A stretch of DNA of 64,000 bases from Erpobdella octoculata (Eukaryota > Annelida > Clitellata > Hirudinida > Erpobdellidae): NCBI GenBank assembly GCA_963978895.1, contig OZ022240.1:18839983-18903982 (forward strand). The letters run 5' to 3'. Both the position numbers and the translations under genes were made by a program. A model generated the notes under the pieces. That model was not told the origin of the DNA. It saw only the letters and a list, made by a program, of their open reading frames with translations, and made no database searches. Positions 1-12,800 of the stretch are shown one piece after another (the first letter of the stretch is position 1; every line of letters starts with the position of its first letter).

Positions 1-302
1 GGTATTTTTCTCTGAAAGTAAAGCACAGCTCAAACTGACACACTTGAGCAAGAAGACCCGATCAAATTTGACATTTTTAAAGTGCAATGGAGCTTCGATC
101 GTCCAACCTCACTTATGTCGCTTCTAATTTAATGCTATAATGGGCGTCTTGTAGCCTGGCTCCTATGGTGTCTGGATTTTTCCTTTCATCAATGGCCAGT
201 GATGGGCAACAAACTACTTTCAAGTAGTTAAACTTTTCTGTAGTTACATTTACTTTTTAGTAGTTAAACTATGTACTACATTTTGTCAGAGGTAGTTTAA
301 CT

Positions 303-536
303 AAAGTAGTTAAATACTGTAAAGTAGTTAAATACTGTAAAGTAGTTAAATACTGTAAAGTAGTTAAATACTGTAAAGTAGTTAAATACTGTAAAGTAGT
401 TAAATACTGTAAAGTAGTTAAATACTGTAAAGTAGTTAAATACTGTAAAGTAGTTAAATACTGTAAAGTAGTTAAATACTGTAAAGCAGTTAAATACTGT
501 AAAGTAGTTAAATACTGTAAAGTAGTTAACTACTTT
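303..536. repeat. 18-bp tandem repeat, about 13 copies
   Basis: The unit is agtagttaaatactgtaa, nearly perfect (one copy has agcagtt). It lies in the left subterminal region of the hAT element and probably amplifies a transposase-binding type motif. The right end carries only scattered AGTAGTT motifs. The reverse-strand open frame with a repeated YFTVFN motif is a by-product of the repeat. Confidence 0.9.
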
Positions 537-1456
537 TAACTTCTTTTTTCTATAAACTTGTACACTAATACATTGCATTGCTGTATTAGGCCTCACATGA
601 TCACCATTAATTATGTTCACCATCTAATTTATTAAATAAAGCCATTGAAACGATACAGCCTGCGGAAGAAGTCTCGTATCGATATAAATAGCGATACTTA
701 AAATTTGGTTCCCGAATAAAGTCCCGAAAAAATATCGAGATTTAAAAAAAATATTTTCCAATAAATTACGAAAGTCATACATATTTAATTAACGATTGTC
801 ACAGCTGTGAATATTTGCAATTGATTCATCAACATTGATTAATTAATCTACCTATTGACAGAAGTTTATAACTATTATCATCCCCACTTTAAATTCGGTT
901 TTCCAGACAGCCTGTAGCCCCATTATTTACTATTTTTAGTCTGGGAACCGGCAGCAAAAAAGCCACGCTCCTCTTAGGCTGCTAGACTACCTCTGCATAC
1001 TACTGATACTACAAGCCCTACAAGGCAATCGTACTCGCTGACATCGATGACTATTATTATTTATGAGAATAATGAGTAATGTAATAGTAATGATCATTCT
1101 ATGTTTATGTTTTGGTTTAGTCTGTTTCATAAACTTATTTTTTCAAATTTGTTACATAGAATTGGAATGATTATTTTAGTGTTTTGATATCCGTAATTGA
1201 CCGTAATAGTAGCTCATCTAAGATATATCTTTATAATCTCGATGATATTCTTGGTTGTGTGTATGTGTGTGCCACCTGTAGCGTGCACGACAGTGCCATA
1301 GCCCGTATCGTCTGCAGCTGGAATTCGAAACTTTCTCAGCTTCTTTCTTGCTATTGCTAACCGCATTCGCCATCGCCTAAAAATAAACACGCTGGGTGTT
1401 TTTTCACTTTCTTAATTCTTGCATAGAGGCACTTTCTCGTGTTTGTCATCATTATC

Positions 1457-1603
1457 ATGCCGCGTCACCGGGGTCAAATCTGGGAGTACTTTGAGAAAGA
1501 GACGGTCACGCAGAAAGTCAATGACAAGGATGTAGAAGTAAATCTTGCCAGATGCAAAGTCTGCGGGAAACAGTATCATTTTAATTTAATCTTAGTAATC
1601 TAG
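1457..1603 (+). pseudogene. BED-type zinc finger exon of a hAT transposase
   Basis: A 48-codon frame starts MPRHRGQIWEYFEKE and continues to ARCKVCGKQYHF. The W-x2-F pair followed by C-x2-C matches the first half of a BED zinc finger, the DNA-binding domain at the N-terminus of many hAT transposases. The distal His/Cys ligands are missing because a stop follows soon after QYHFNLILVI. It is therefore either a first exon cut at an unseen donor or a truncated remnant. Its position inside inverted repeats with an 8-bp duplication supports the hAT assignment. No catalytic or dimerisation region in the same orientation was recognised between here and the right terminus. Confidence 0.6.
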
Positions 1604-2491
1604 TAATCTTAATCTCAGTAATCTGCAATCTATTTCTATCTCCATTGGTTTTTCCACTTTCACTATTGAATTGCCTAAAAATGTCGTTCTTTTGGTGTGC
1701 TAGAAGGTTTTCTACTTTTCAATTACTTGAAAAAATAATTTAAATTTTTCTTTTCATCGGCAAGTAAAATCATTTAATTAAATTGATAAACTACCGCATA
1801 ATGCGTACTAAATAAAGTAAATAAATACTTACTATCGGCGGTAGCGTTTTATTTAGAATCTAAATTTAGACAAATAGATGTACCGAAACTAAACAAATGA
1901 AACATATTTCAAGTTGTAAAAAAAAATTAAATTTGGTAAATTTTTATAAATTTATAAATTTTTTAATATTTATATATTTTTTTCAATGAATTCCTTTAAT
2001 GTAGTTATTAATATTGTCTGTCGCGTATAGTTCATCATTCTATGTTATCTCGTTTCATTCTAGACAAAATTTCCACTTCAGTCGAGATCCCGATATCGTA
2101 TCGTATCGATATCGTATCGTTATTGTTCGAGGCGTCTCGTATCGTATCGTTTAATTCGAGGCAAATTTCAGAAATCGTATCGTATCATTCCAAAAAAAAT
2201 TACGGGACGCAGAAGCTTAGAGGATACATGAGCAGTGAGTTTGTTGTTGAGTCATTTGAAGCCAGATCTTTGCATAAAATATTATACAGGCTGATTTAAT
2301 TTTTTTAGACTTTAACTACTTTTAGGTAGTTAAACTAATTGTAGTTAAATACTCTTAAAAGTAGTTAAACTACTCTTTAACTACCGGTTACTTTCGGGTA
2401 GTTAAACTTTTTGCCTTAACTACTTCCATGTAGTTGAACTAGTAGTTAACTACTAAAGTAGTTAAAAGTAGTTAACTACTGCCCATCACTG

Positions 2492-3710
2492 GCAATGGCA
2501 TATCTCGCTCATTTACATAGGTAACCATTTTAATTTTATCTAATTATGTAGGCTTCTGCCATGCCTGAGCTTTGCTCTGAGCTGCGCGGTACTAGACCGT
2601 TTGAGTTTTAGGCACCTCAAGACGAGTGCAGTAGTTTACACCCTCTCGTCATATCTATTTGCATCTCAGGCTTTTTACAGTTAATGCTCAACACTGAGCA
2701 TAAGGGTGGAGCTTATAAAATGAAAGAAATTAAAATTTAGACGTTCTTTTTTTATATTTTTGGTTCTGATAATAAACAAATTCAATTCAAATTCAATTCA
2801 TCTCTCGGCTGACTCTGTTTAAGATGCTTGTTTGCATAATCTAAGGTGTCTGCTTAATGTCACCCAATAGATTTGTCACGTCATCGGCGAATTGGATCTC
2901 TGTTAAGAGCTAGTTCATCAGAGTTCTGACCCAAGTTTTTAGCAGTTTCTGCTAAACGGCCTTGCGGTCAGACACTTTTGTTCGATCTAGAGCTGCTGCG
3001 AGTTGTGGAGTAACGCCAACTTTTTGTCATCTCTTTCTTATTGATGTCTGAAAAGTGATGCTAACGGCCTCCTTATTTGTTAAAATTGGGTTTAAGTTAT
3101 CTAGGGCATTAATCTAGTATTAGTACAATGTGAGAAAAAAATGACCACAGCTTTTAAGTAACAGAACCTTCACCATTATTGAGCTACCCCTAAATAATGT
3201 TCAATTGTGCCCTTATTTTGACAGAATTTTTCTTACATATATGGGGAACAAAATGATAGGGCAAGAAGATAATATTTTAAAAGTTCAAAAATAACTTCCA
3301 CCCTACTGAGCGTGCTAGCAAAAAATTTCTCACCAACTTAGAGAGAATTGCGAGCTTCATCATTACCAAGTGAAAGTTAATTTAAAAAATTAAAACATGT
3401 ATATAAGACAGTTATAAACTTGCATAGCGATATTGTATTGTAAAAATATTACCCCAGTGAATAGTCAAAATAAGATGTTCGTAGTTACTATGACCACGAA
3501 ACGTTTTTGTCGTCATTATCATGTGCTTCTTTAATTTATTTTTAATAATTTTTGCTTCTGAAATGTTATTTTTGTTCAATAAAACTATAAATTTTTTCAA
3601 AGTCGGTAAATTTTATATGGATCTTCCAAATTTAAAAACGTTCGTTGACATCCAGACAAATGAAAGTTAATAAAAGATAGAAAAAGGTGTTAACTAACTA
3701 ATGCACTCAC
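2492..3710. other. No gene recognised
   Basis: AT-rich sequence downstream of the last recognised SACM1L exon. The remaining SACM1L C-terminal exons (two membrane segments) would be expected on the minus strand here or beyond the window edge, but none could be identified. A run of attcaattcaaattcaatt-like sequence near 2775-2800 may be a retroelement tail. Confidence 0.4.
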
Positions 3711-3804
3711 CTGCCTGAAGCCATCAAAGAAGTTATTGATTATATATCTTTTAGCAGAATTCCAGCCATCTCTTATTGCACCCATGATTGTTCTTTTTCC
3801 ACTC
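3711..3804 (-). CDS. SACM1L: SACM1L exon ([21 protein letters not shown])
   Basis: Encodes [20 protein letters not shown] then [11 protein letters not shown], matching TGKRT..G...DGWNS..RYY.NNF.DGFRQ. Acceptor ctaag, donor gtgagt, phase 0 at the 3' end. The open donor shows that at least one further exon follows; it should encode the two C-terminal membrane helices. Confidence 0.94.
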
Positions 3805-6800
3805 CTTAGTCAATGACATCATTATACAATTAGAATGCCCATTTAAAATTAATTGAGGCCTACAATAACATGAAGTGAAATTATATTTTTTTTAAAAAGT
3901 TTATAGTCCTCTACACCAGGCGATTTAAGACTCAAATAGCAGTATGAAGTAACACACCTCTCCATAACACGAAATCAAATAATTTTTTTCTTAATTTGTT
4001 TGACGGCTCTATATGCTTTTGAGAACATTATGAAAAGCATATAAATATTTGTGATAAAGTAGCACGGCTCCCAAAATTTTTATACTCATTCACACAGGAG
4101 AAAAAAAATTAGAGAGAAGTAAACAAAACAAAAAATTAACTTCATTTTGTGCATGAGATTAGTTGTAACTTTTAAAATAATATGATCTTGGCATGGTTAC
4201 TGGAATTTGAAATTCATTTACGCGGACCATGAGAATATTTAACGTACGAATTCAGCCTATTACAAAATTATTATATATTTCAATCTGTATGATTTCCAAT
4301 GAAATCAGATCCATTATTGAATGCCACGATATGGTGTTGATACACTTTTCATGATATAGGTGGTATTATCGGTCAATCTGTTTTATCGTACAAACAAATA
4401 AAAAATAATAAATGTTTTTAATGCACAGTAATAACCTATAAATATATTAGCCACAGATTATTTGAAAATATCTTAATTAAAGCATTCCAATTAATATTTG
4501 TTAAAAACCAGATAAAAGTTACCACTACAAACCTTGTGAAGTCGGTTTTCAGTGCTCCCGTGCCAGCATATTGTTTTGCACATGCATCAGCGTTATCTGC
4601 CCATGCTAATTAAAAAATTAAAAATAAATAAATAATGACATCCCGATTTATCATTTTCCTACTTTAATTGCGCAATAATAAGACAACATCCTTCCAGCAT
4701 ATCCTTGGCACCATTACACTGTTTATGGAATAATATGCAACCGATAAAAAGCCAAGAAAATGCCGAAAATATATTTTCAGCACCCAATCTAATTTATACA
4801 GTGCTTTGAAGTTCAAGATCTTTTTTGACCCTGATCAGTTAATTACATCTTTATTATTTTCATCAGTAAAGATAAAAATATTTAGTAAACACTACATAGC
4901 AGAAGTGATATTGAAAAGTCATAGGACTAGTTGTAGTTACCAGAACATCTTGAAAATAAAAACTCAACTGTTCCTAAAGACTGTCTCAAAATCAGGATAA
5001 TTTTCAATTCTGTCTCCAGCAAGAAGTATGTTGAGCTTCTGATGAAAATGAAGTATTAAAAAAACTATTATATTACTTCGAGCTATCAAACAATTATTAT
5101 ATTACTTCACTAAAACTATCAACTCACTAGTAAGGCGAGTTTAAATATCAATTCTGAAAGTATTTTTTTATCAGGTGTACTAAAATTACCTTCAGTTGAT
5201 CTAAAAGGCTGTTCTTCGCAAGCATGGACTGAACTACATTTGTCCTATCCAGACAATCAATACAGTTTGTTCTGAAAACTCCCGACTGAGTAGTCAGTAG
5301 AATATTATCTTGCATCAAGAAATATCTGTTGAATAAACAAAGCAATGAACCATCAATAGATAAAAATAATAGATAGAAAATGGGCCAGTTTTTTCAATTC
5401 AGCATGCATAAAAGACAATATCTTACTGGGGTATTTAAAGAATAAATATAAATATAAAAATAACTAACTCAAATTCCTTTTGATCTAAAGCCAAATCATC
5501 AAGAAGTAGCTGTAATCTGTGCCATTGCATTTTCTTGCACTCCTTGTGAAAGTCAAAAGCTACATGCCTATACAGATAATACATAAACAACTAATAAGAT
5601 AATTCAATCTATTGAATTAATGAATGAAAAATGATAATTACATTAAAATTATATACTAAAATATTTTTCTATTTGGTCATATTGCTAATTTTTTTCATTG
5701 AAATGAAAGTAACGTAATATAATTTTAAAATCCTACTGTATCAAATCACCTATATCAACATATTTTAATAGCTATTTTAAGGAATGTTTGCAATACAAAT
5801 TTGTTTCCAAACACTTTTTGGTGTTCACAAGTGAAATTGAAGGAAAAAAGATTGAATTTCAGGGAAAGCTTCCCAGGTTCACCTGAGTTTTCAATTCTTA
5901 TGGGTTAGTCCAATGAGCATCGGGCTCACAGTAATAAATCTTAGCACGCTCTGTGTTCCTAGGCAGTATACTTGATGCAAATCGAGCCTGCAACCGAAAC
6001 CAGTACGAATAATGAAATACTTGAGAACTGATGCAGCAAAGGTAGGAGCAGGCCAACGACCTTGTTTTATCTGTGCTTCCATTGGAAACAAACACCTTCA
6101 ATCAGTGTGGCATAAGGAATGTCATATCATTTACATCATCAGCTGACATTAAACCTTTAAATAAGCTAAATATTGCAGATCAGAAGTACAAAAACATAAT
6201 CCAACACCGGCCATTTAGTATGTTACACATTCTGCTTTGCTATCACAGCTTCTTGTGAAATCTCATCAAAGGTTAGGGTATTATGTTTGTCTATGCTTGT
6301 GCAATGGCCTGCAATAGTCCTAACAAAACTAAATAAATAGAAATAAATAAAAACCAATTACTTCATGTTTTCACTTCTTGAAGACTTTGTAAGATTTGAA
6401 TATAACTCAACTAGTTGAACTTCGGGAGGTTTTTGATCCAACTGAAATAACAACAGAAATAGCATCATTAGAACATAGGTTCAACATCTAATTATCAAGT
6501 AACGATTGTATAACACCATGTTTATCTAAATGTTTTGATGTTTCATAATTAATTTAGATATGCTGAATCTGAATATTACATTGGTTTTTTATTGCATGAA
6601 CCGTTTGATCATAAAACCAAAAAATCAATAATACATATAATCATGTTGCATGAGATACAACTTTATTCAACATGTAACATTCACTAGTTCAAAAATGTTA
6701 TGTTATAATACAACACGTCATGTTATATCACGTTACATGCATTTATTAGATAATGTTACATTATGTTGTAATATAATAGTCTTTCACAATTTCAAAAAAC

Positions 6801-9800
6801 ACTAGAAGTGAACAGCAGATTTTCTTTTATGAAATTTGTCTTCATCGCATATCAAACACATTCTGCATTTCATATCTGCGTACCGTACAATTGAGTTTTC
6901 CACTAGCTCTTTGTAGTTATCACTCAACAATAAGTTCCCTAAAAAAACTGTAAACAACATGTGTCTAAACGCAATCCATGCTTCTATTTCAACAGTAGAT
7001 ATTTTCTCCTCCAGCTCCTTACATGCCAACAAAACTTAAATCTGTGGACAAACAAATATACCTGCTGAAAAATATCCATCTGACACCTTTGAAAACATCT
7101 GCCAAATATGCTGGAAAGCTGCACTAACTCTGTTTAATGCTTTGACAAATTGTTTGACAAGACGTAGTTTAATGTGAAGAAGTGGTAGTAAGATCTTCTC
7201 AACAGGTATCAGGGATTGATTAATAACATTGTGACAACCCGAGCTGTAAATGTTCTCTCACTAGCCACTCAAGTCTTGTGTAGTGCTGGTTCGCAGCCCT
7301 GCTATCCCATAAACAAAGAAAACATGAGAACTTCGTTTATCCTTCTTGTAGATCGAGAACAAATGCTAGCATCTTAAGTCTCCACATACTTTATACTTGT
7401 AACTGTCGTAGTTGAATTTCTCAACCAGCATCTTTATGTTTTTGTAGTCTCCTTTTAGATGAACAGAATGATCTACTGGAATTAAAGGGAATTGGTTTCC
7501 GTTATGAAGCAAAACTGCCTTTAGACTTTTTGTTGAGCTGTCAGGATTGTGAACGATGCCAATCTCATCGAAAAGACCACAAATCTCATGACAATAGCAT
7601 AGTGATTGTAATACTAAATAAAAGGGTGCAAATGTTTCATGTCTTTTTTGGTATTTCGAAATTTTCCAGTTTGGATCTTTGATTTAGATATGCTGAATCT
7701 TTGATTCCATACTTTCAAACGTGAAGTCAGTTTTTGTGTGTTACAACATATACAAAAAGTCTGAAATCAGGCTTGCGGAGCCGAGCCGGAGCCGCTAATT
7801 TTTGTGGGAGCCGGAGCCAGAGCCGAAAATATCTGGCGGCTCCTGCTCTAAAAAATTTTTTATATGAGCAGAATTTTTTTCAAGATGAAAAGCTTTGAAA
7901 TTCTAGAATTATTTGATTGTTTATCTCCCCAAATTTGAAATGTTTTATTATTTTACGAACGTCACAACAGCAACAGCCTTCAATCAAATGATAGCACACG
8001 CACACATCACTACAAGAAATCTTTAATGAATTGTTTTCGTTTCGTTTTATTTTGTTTACCTGCCAAACTCTGTTTTTGGTTACATTGTTATTTTTGGACT
8101 TTTTTATTTTATTCAAAATTTTTAAAACTGCATTGAAAATTAATACAATTATGTTCCAAATACACACTCGAGATGCGCTTCAAGATTTGCTTTCGTTTGA
8201 TGAGTGTTTATATTCTTATAAAATAATTACAATTTTGTAAATTGCATATTATTTTGTTAACTTTATAGTACAAATATTTTAACTCCGTAAAATAATTATA
8301 TCAAGCATTTAAAATTAAATTTTTGCTGTGCCAAAAAACAAAACGTACCCTTTCGTCTACATTTAAAATCGACTAAAAACAAAATGATCGGTTTTAATAT
8401 TTAACAATTGTCATATAAGTAGAGTAGATAAACTAATAAAGTGTGAGTATAAACAGTTAAAAATGTTTCAGTGAAAAGTTTGCGCAAGTTTGTCTCGTGT
8501 GACACCCCCTTTATAGGGAGCCGGAGCCGTCAAATATTCGGGAGCCGGAGCTGTTAAATTTTCGGGAGCCGGAGCCGAGCTGCGGAAAAAAATGGCGGCT
8601 CCGCAAGCCTGTCTGAAATATACTTTGTGCTTTCTCTCAGGAAATCTTGATCATAGAGCAAAACCAATGGCACCACTGAAATCAGCATACCAAAATTATG
8701 TAAGAAACGTTAAAAAATTAATATAAACAAAAATGTTGTTACACAGTGTAATTAGGAATCCAGTCACATAACTACTTTTCATTTTCTTTATATGAAATTC
8801 TATCTATTCACATCTATCATCTATCTACTCATATTTTACCAACAAAACAAAACCAGTGGTTAATGATGTATAGTTTTCAATACTCTAAGTATAGTAGATA
8901 GTTAGTTGACCATCTTAAAAGTGAATTAATTTAAAACTTTGCACTTATGTTACAATTTATATCAAAGCACATTGAAAATTGGCAAGCATGCTGTGCTATT
9001 CTGTAACATCCTCATATTTTTTAATTATTTAAAATTAATTGGCAAATTGCTTATACAGATTTTTTAAATCACTCATATTAACACCTACCAATCAAGCTGA
9101 AATTTGTAAAATAAACTCGTATCTAACGACAATTCAATATATTAAAATTCAGAAGATTTCGTTTTTATTTTTACATTTTATTCAAACAAATACAAAATAT
9201 AAGGGGTTTTCAAAAAACATGTTTTTTCAGTTCTGTTATTTCCATCCACTAAATAATCGATGGACTGCTGCTCACTGTTACTAACAATAAACATTACTAA
9301 ATTAAAAGATTTAGTAATAATAAACATTACTAAATTAAAAGATTTAGTAATAATAAACATTACTAAATTAAAAGATTTAGTATTAATAAACATTACTAAA
9401 TTAAAAGATTTAGTAATAATAAACATTACTAAATTAAAAGATTTAGTAATAATAATCATCATCATCATTTATTTTTGAAACGTCCCTATTCCACGCTATG
9501 CTAGGGTTGGACGTTTTTCCATATCAGGCACCTCCACAAGTCACGATCCAGGGCAGACTGCCGCTTCAGGCCGAGCTCATCCATGTCTTTCTTCACACAT
9601 TCCCACCAAGTCTTCCTGCTTCTACCTTTACTTTTCACTCATACAACATCCACATCACTACATGCCGAAACCCAATCATCTGCACTTTTACGCTCCAAAT
9701 GTCCAAACCACCTTAGTCTTCCACGTCTCACCACATCAGCCACACAAGGAACATCCAGAAGGCTATACAAATCCACACAACGTGCATGATCATTCCACGA

Positions 9801-12800
9801 AACACCACACATCTATCTAACCATCATACGCTCTGCCCTTTCTAAACTTCTTAGATTCTCCCCCTTCTTAGACCATGTTTCAGTGCCAGTGTTATTTAAG
9901 TTTCAAAAATCTTTTCAGTTTTAGTTTCAGTTGAGTTTTAGGATTTTCTTTTCAGTTTCAGTTTAGTTTTCAAAAATTCAATTTTTAGTTTTAAATGCCT
10001 TTTCTTTTCTTTTTCTTCGAATTCAGCAAATTCTACTTTGTGGAATGTTTTTAGATGAGTTTTTAAATTGCTGGCATTCTGTCCTGTCAATTTGAAACCA
10101 CATATTCATTTTTTTCCTATTCACCACTTGACAAATGCTTTTGTCAACTGGAGCATAAAATTTGAAATAGTCCCAAATTGAACTTTCTTTACGCCGACCG
10201 GCCAGATGAAGTAAACCTTTAGTCAACATAATTTGGCGATACGTTAAATTTTAAAATATTAAATGTTGTTATTATTATTAACGATATTAATTAATTTAGA
10301 ATAGTTCAAAATCGTAGTAAATGAAAAAAACGTTAGAATAAGTAATATAGCGATAATGGCGAATAAAGACCGATAGCAAAACAAAACAAAATAAAATAAA
10401 GCGGGATAACAAAGAATAGATTCGGTTACAACGAGCATAGATATTTAACATTTAGATGTATGCTTAACTAGGTGAAATCGAAATAAAGCGCTTTTGACAA
10501 CTAATCCACGTGCATTTAGTGATTTGAAATTGCTATATTTAATTTTCAAAAATCATTTCAGTTTCAGTTTAGTTTTAGGATTTTCTTTTGAGTTCCAGTT
10601 TAGTTTGAGTTTTAAATTCTTTTTCAGTTTCAGTTTCAGTTAACTTATTGAAAAACTAAGAGTTTTGACTAATTTCAGTTTCAGTTAACTTGAATAACAC
10701 TGTTCAGTGCCATAAACAAGGACACTTTGAACACATGCCCTATACACCTTTCCTTTCACATGAAAGGATGCACCACGGGTGGTCAAGATAGGAGATAACT
10801 CTTTGAATTTAGCCCAGGCAGAACGCACTCTAGCTCTCACTGCCTCTTCTACACCTCCTCCTGCACCTAGTGTGTCACCTAGGTAACAGAACTTGGTCAC
10901 ACACTCCACCTTTACACCTGGCTCAACCTCAACCTCACCCAACAACTCTTCCTGAACAGAACCACCAGCCACACAACTCTTGCAACGGAAGCCAACAAGA
11001 TCTTTCAAACTACCCAAAATGCCACTGTACCTTTTATGGACCCAACTCTTACAATTCACACAACAAATAGAGTTAGAGCCAACACCTTTTCTGCATACAC
11101 TGCATGGCCGTTTACCCGACTTCTCCACCTGTCCCATTCCGGCCCTACACTTCATGATTTTTGTCTTACTCGCATTCACTCTAAGGCCTTTCGATTCAAT
11201 GCCAATTATTTTCCAGATCCTTAACTTTTCCAGGAGAGAATCTTCTGTCTCAGCTAATAAAACAAGATCATCAGCATAGAGCAGTTCCATTGGCAAGCCT
11301 ACCCTGAGCTCCGGTGATAAAGCCTCTAAAACAATGATAAACAACAATAGGCTGAGAACTGAACCCTGATGCACTCCAACCTTAACGCTGAAAGCATCAC
11401 TCTCACCACTGTCGCTGCATCATCATACATAGTTCATATCACGGAAACTAACCATTCATCCACACCTAGACATCTCAGAGCCCACCACACTATCTCACGA
11501 GGTACTCTATCAAATGCCTTTTCAAGATCAATGAAGGCCATCCACAGATCTTTGTTCTTGGCAAGATACTTTTCCTGCAACTGACGAACTATGAAAATAG
11601 CATTGGTAGTACCTTTCCTCATCATGAAACCAAATTGCATACCATCAATTTTCACAATCTTCCTTACTCTTTTTTCAATCACCCTCTCTGAAACTTTCAT
11701 TGCATGTTCTAATAGTTTAATGCCCCTGTATGAGCCACACGCTAATGCATCGCCTTTTCCCTTGTAGTCATTCACCATCCAGCTCTTATTCCAGTCTACA
11801 GGGGTTTTACCATCCTTCACAACTCCTGAAGGTCCTGCTGCCTTGTTACGCTTTCATCTTATGGATTGCATTACTAACTTCCAGAGTAGTTAACTTTTCA
11901 CTAGGTCCACAAACAGGACTTACATGAGTTAGACCATTTGCATCCCAATGGAACTCCTCATTAGAAATTCTATCATAATGCGTTCTCCATACCTCCAACA
12001 ACCTACTATCCTCAGCCACAACCTTACCTTCATTGTCTTTCACGCAGTTGGCCCCCACTACATTCCGGTTTTTACGCATTAGCTGCTTGGCTACCCTGAA
12101 CACATTTCCTTTCCTGTCCTCCCTATCCAAATCTTTGCAAAAAGTCTTTCGTACAGTGTTCTTAGCATTAAAGATAGCGTTTGGCCTGGTTGTAGCTCTC
12201 CTTGGTTGCTAGATTTTTCCCAGGTTGCTGGCACTTCAACAAGTTAAATAGCCGACGTTTATCTTTTACAAGGGCTGCAACCTCTTCATTCCACCACCAT
12301 GTCTCCTTATTCCTACTAATACCTTTTGTAACCCCACACACAGCTATTGCTTCCTCAAGCAAACACTGCTTCAAATCATTCCAGACTTTCTCGACATCAC
12401 CACAGCAGCTTTAGCTTGCACTCTTTCTTTGAAGATGCATTCCGTCTCTGTCTCTTTCAGCTTCCAAACCTTACATCTTTCTACAAATTTCACATTACAT
12501 TTCTTCACTCTCTCATTCAGCTCAATAACACAAATAAGCAATTTGTGCTGTGGGATACATGCTTCACTTCGGATAATCTTAACGTCCCTAATAAATTTTC
12601 TCTCAGACTTTCTGACTAAAAAGTAATCAACAACAGTCCTACACCCACCAGACTCATATGTTATCAACTTATTATCCCCCTTTTTAAACCAGGTGTTGGC
12701 GACAGCAAGGTTCAATGAATCAGCAAATTCTAATATCATCTCACCTTCCAGATTTCGCTTACCAAACCCACAACCCCCAGGAACACCTTCAAATCCATCA

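Larger units (their letters stand above)
197..2491 (+). mobile_element. hAT DNA transposon (BED-finger type), degenerate
   Basis: The termini are inverted: CAGTGATGGGCA on the left and TGCCCATCACTG on the right. The flanking 8-mers are tcaatggc (189-196) and gcaatggc (2492-2499), a 7/8 match, so this looks like the 8-bp target duplication of hAT elements. Both subterminal regions are rich in AGTAGTT motifs in opposite orientation. Inside are a BED-finger exon (1457-1603) and GATACGATACG-rich sequence (about 650-720 and 2041-2212) that recurs inverted at 55.33-55.52 kb, so a second hAT may be nested within. No intact transposase remains. Confidence 0.75.

Noticed and set aside
297..623. YFTVFN repeat frame
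   Set aside because: Translation of the 18-bp subterminal repeat of the hAT element.
3412..3600. 62-codon minus frame as the next SACM1L exon (membrane segment)
   Set aside because: It contains no GNY or paired hydrophobic helices, and no acceptor joins it in phase with the donor at 3711.
5891..6258. Overlapping frames at 5.9-6.25 kb ([25 protein letters not shown])
   Set aside because: They sit in a SACM1L intron, in several competing frames, and match no family I recognise. No splice-bounded continuation.
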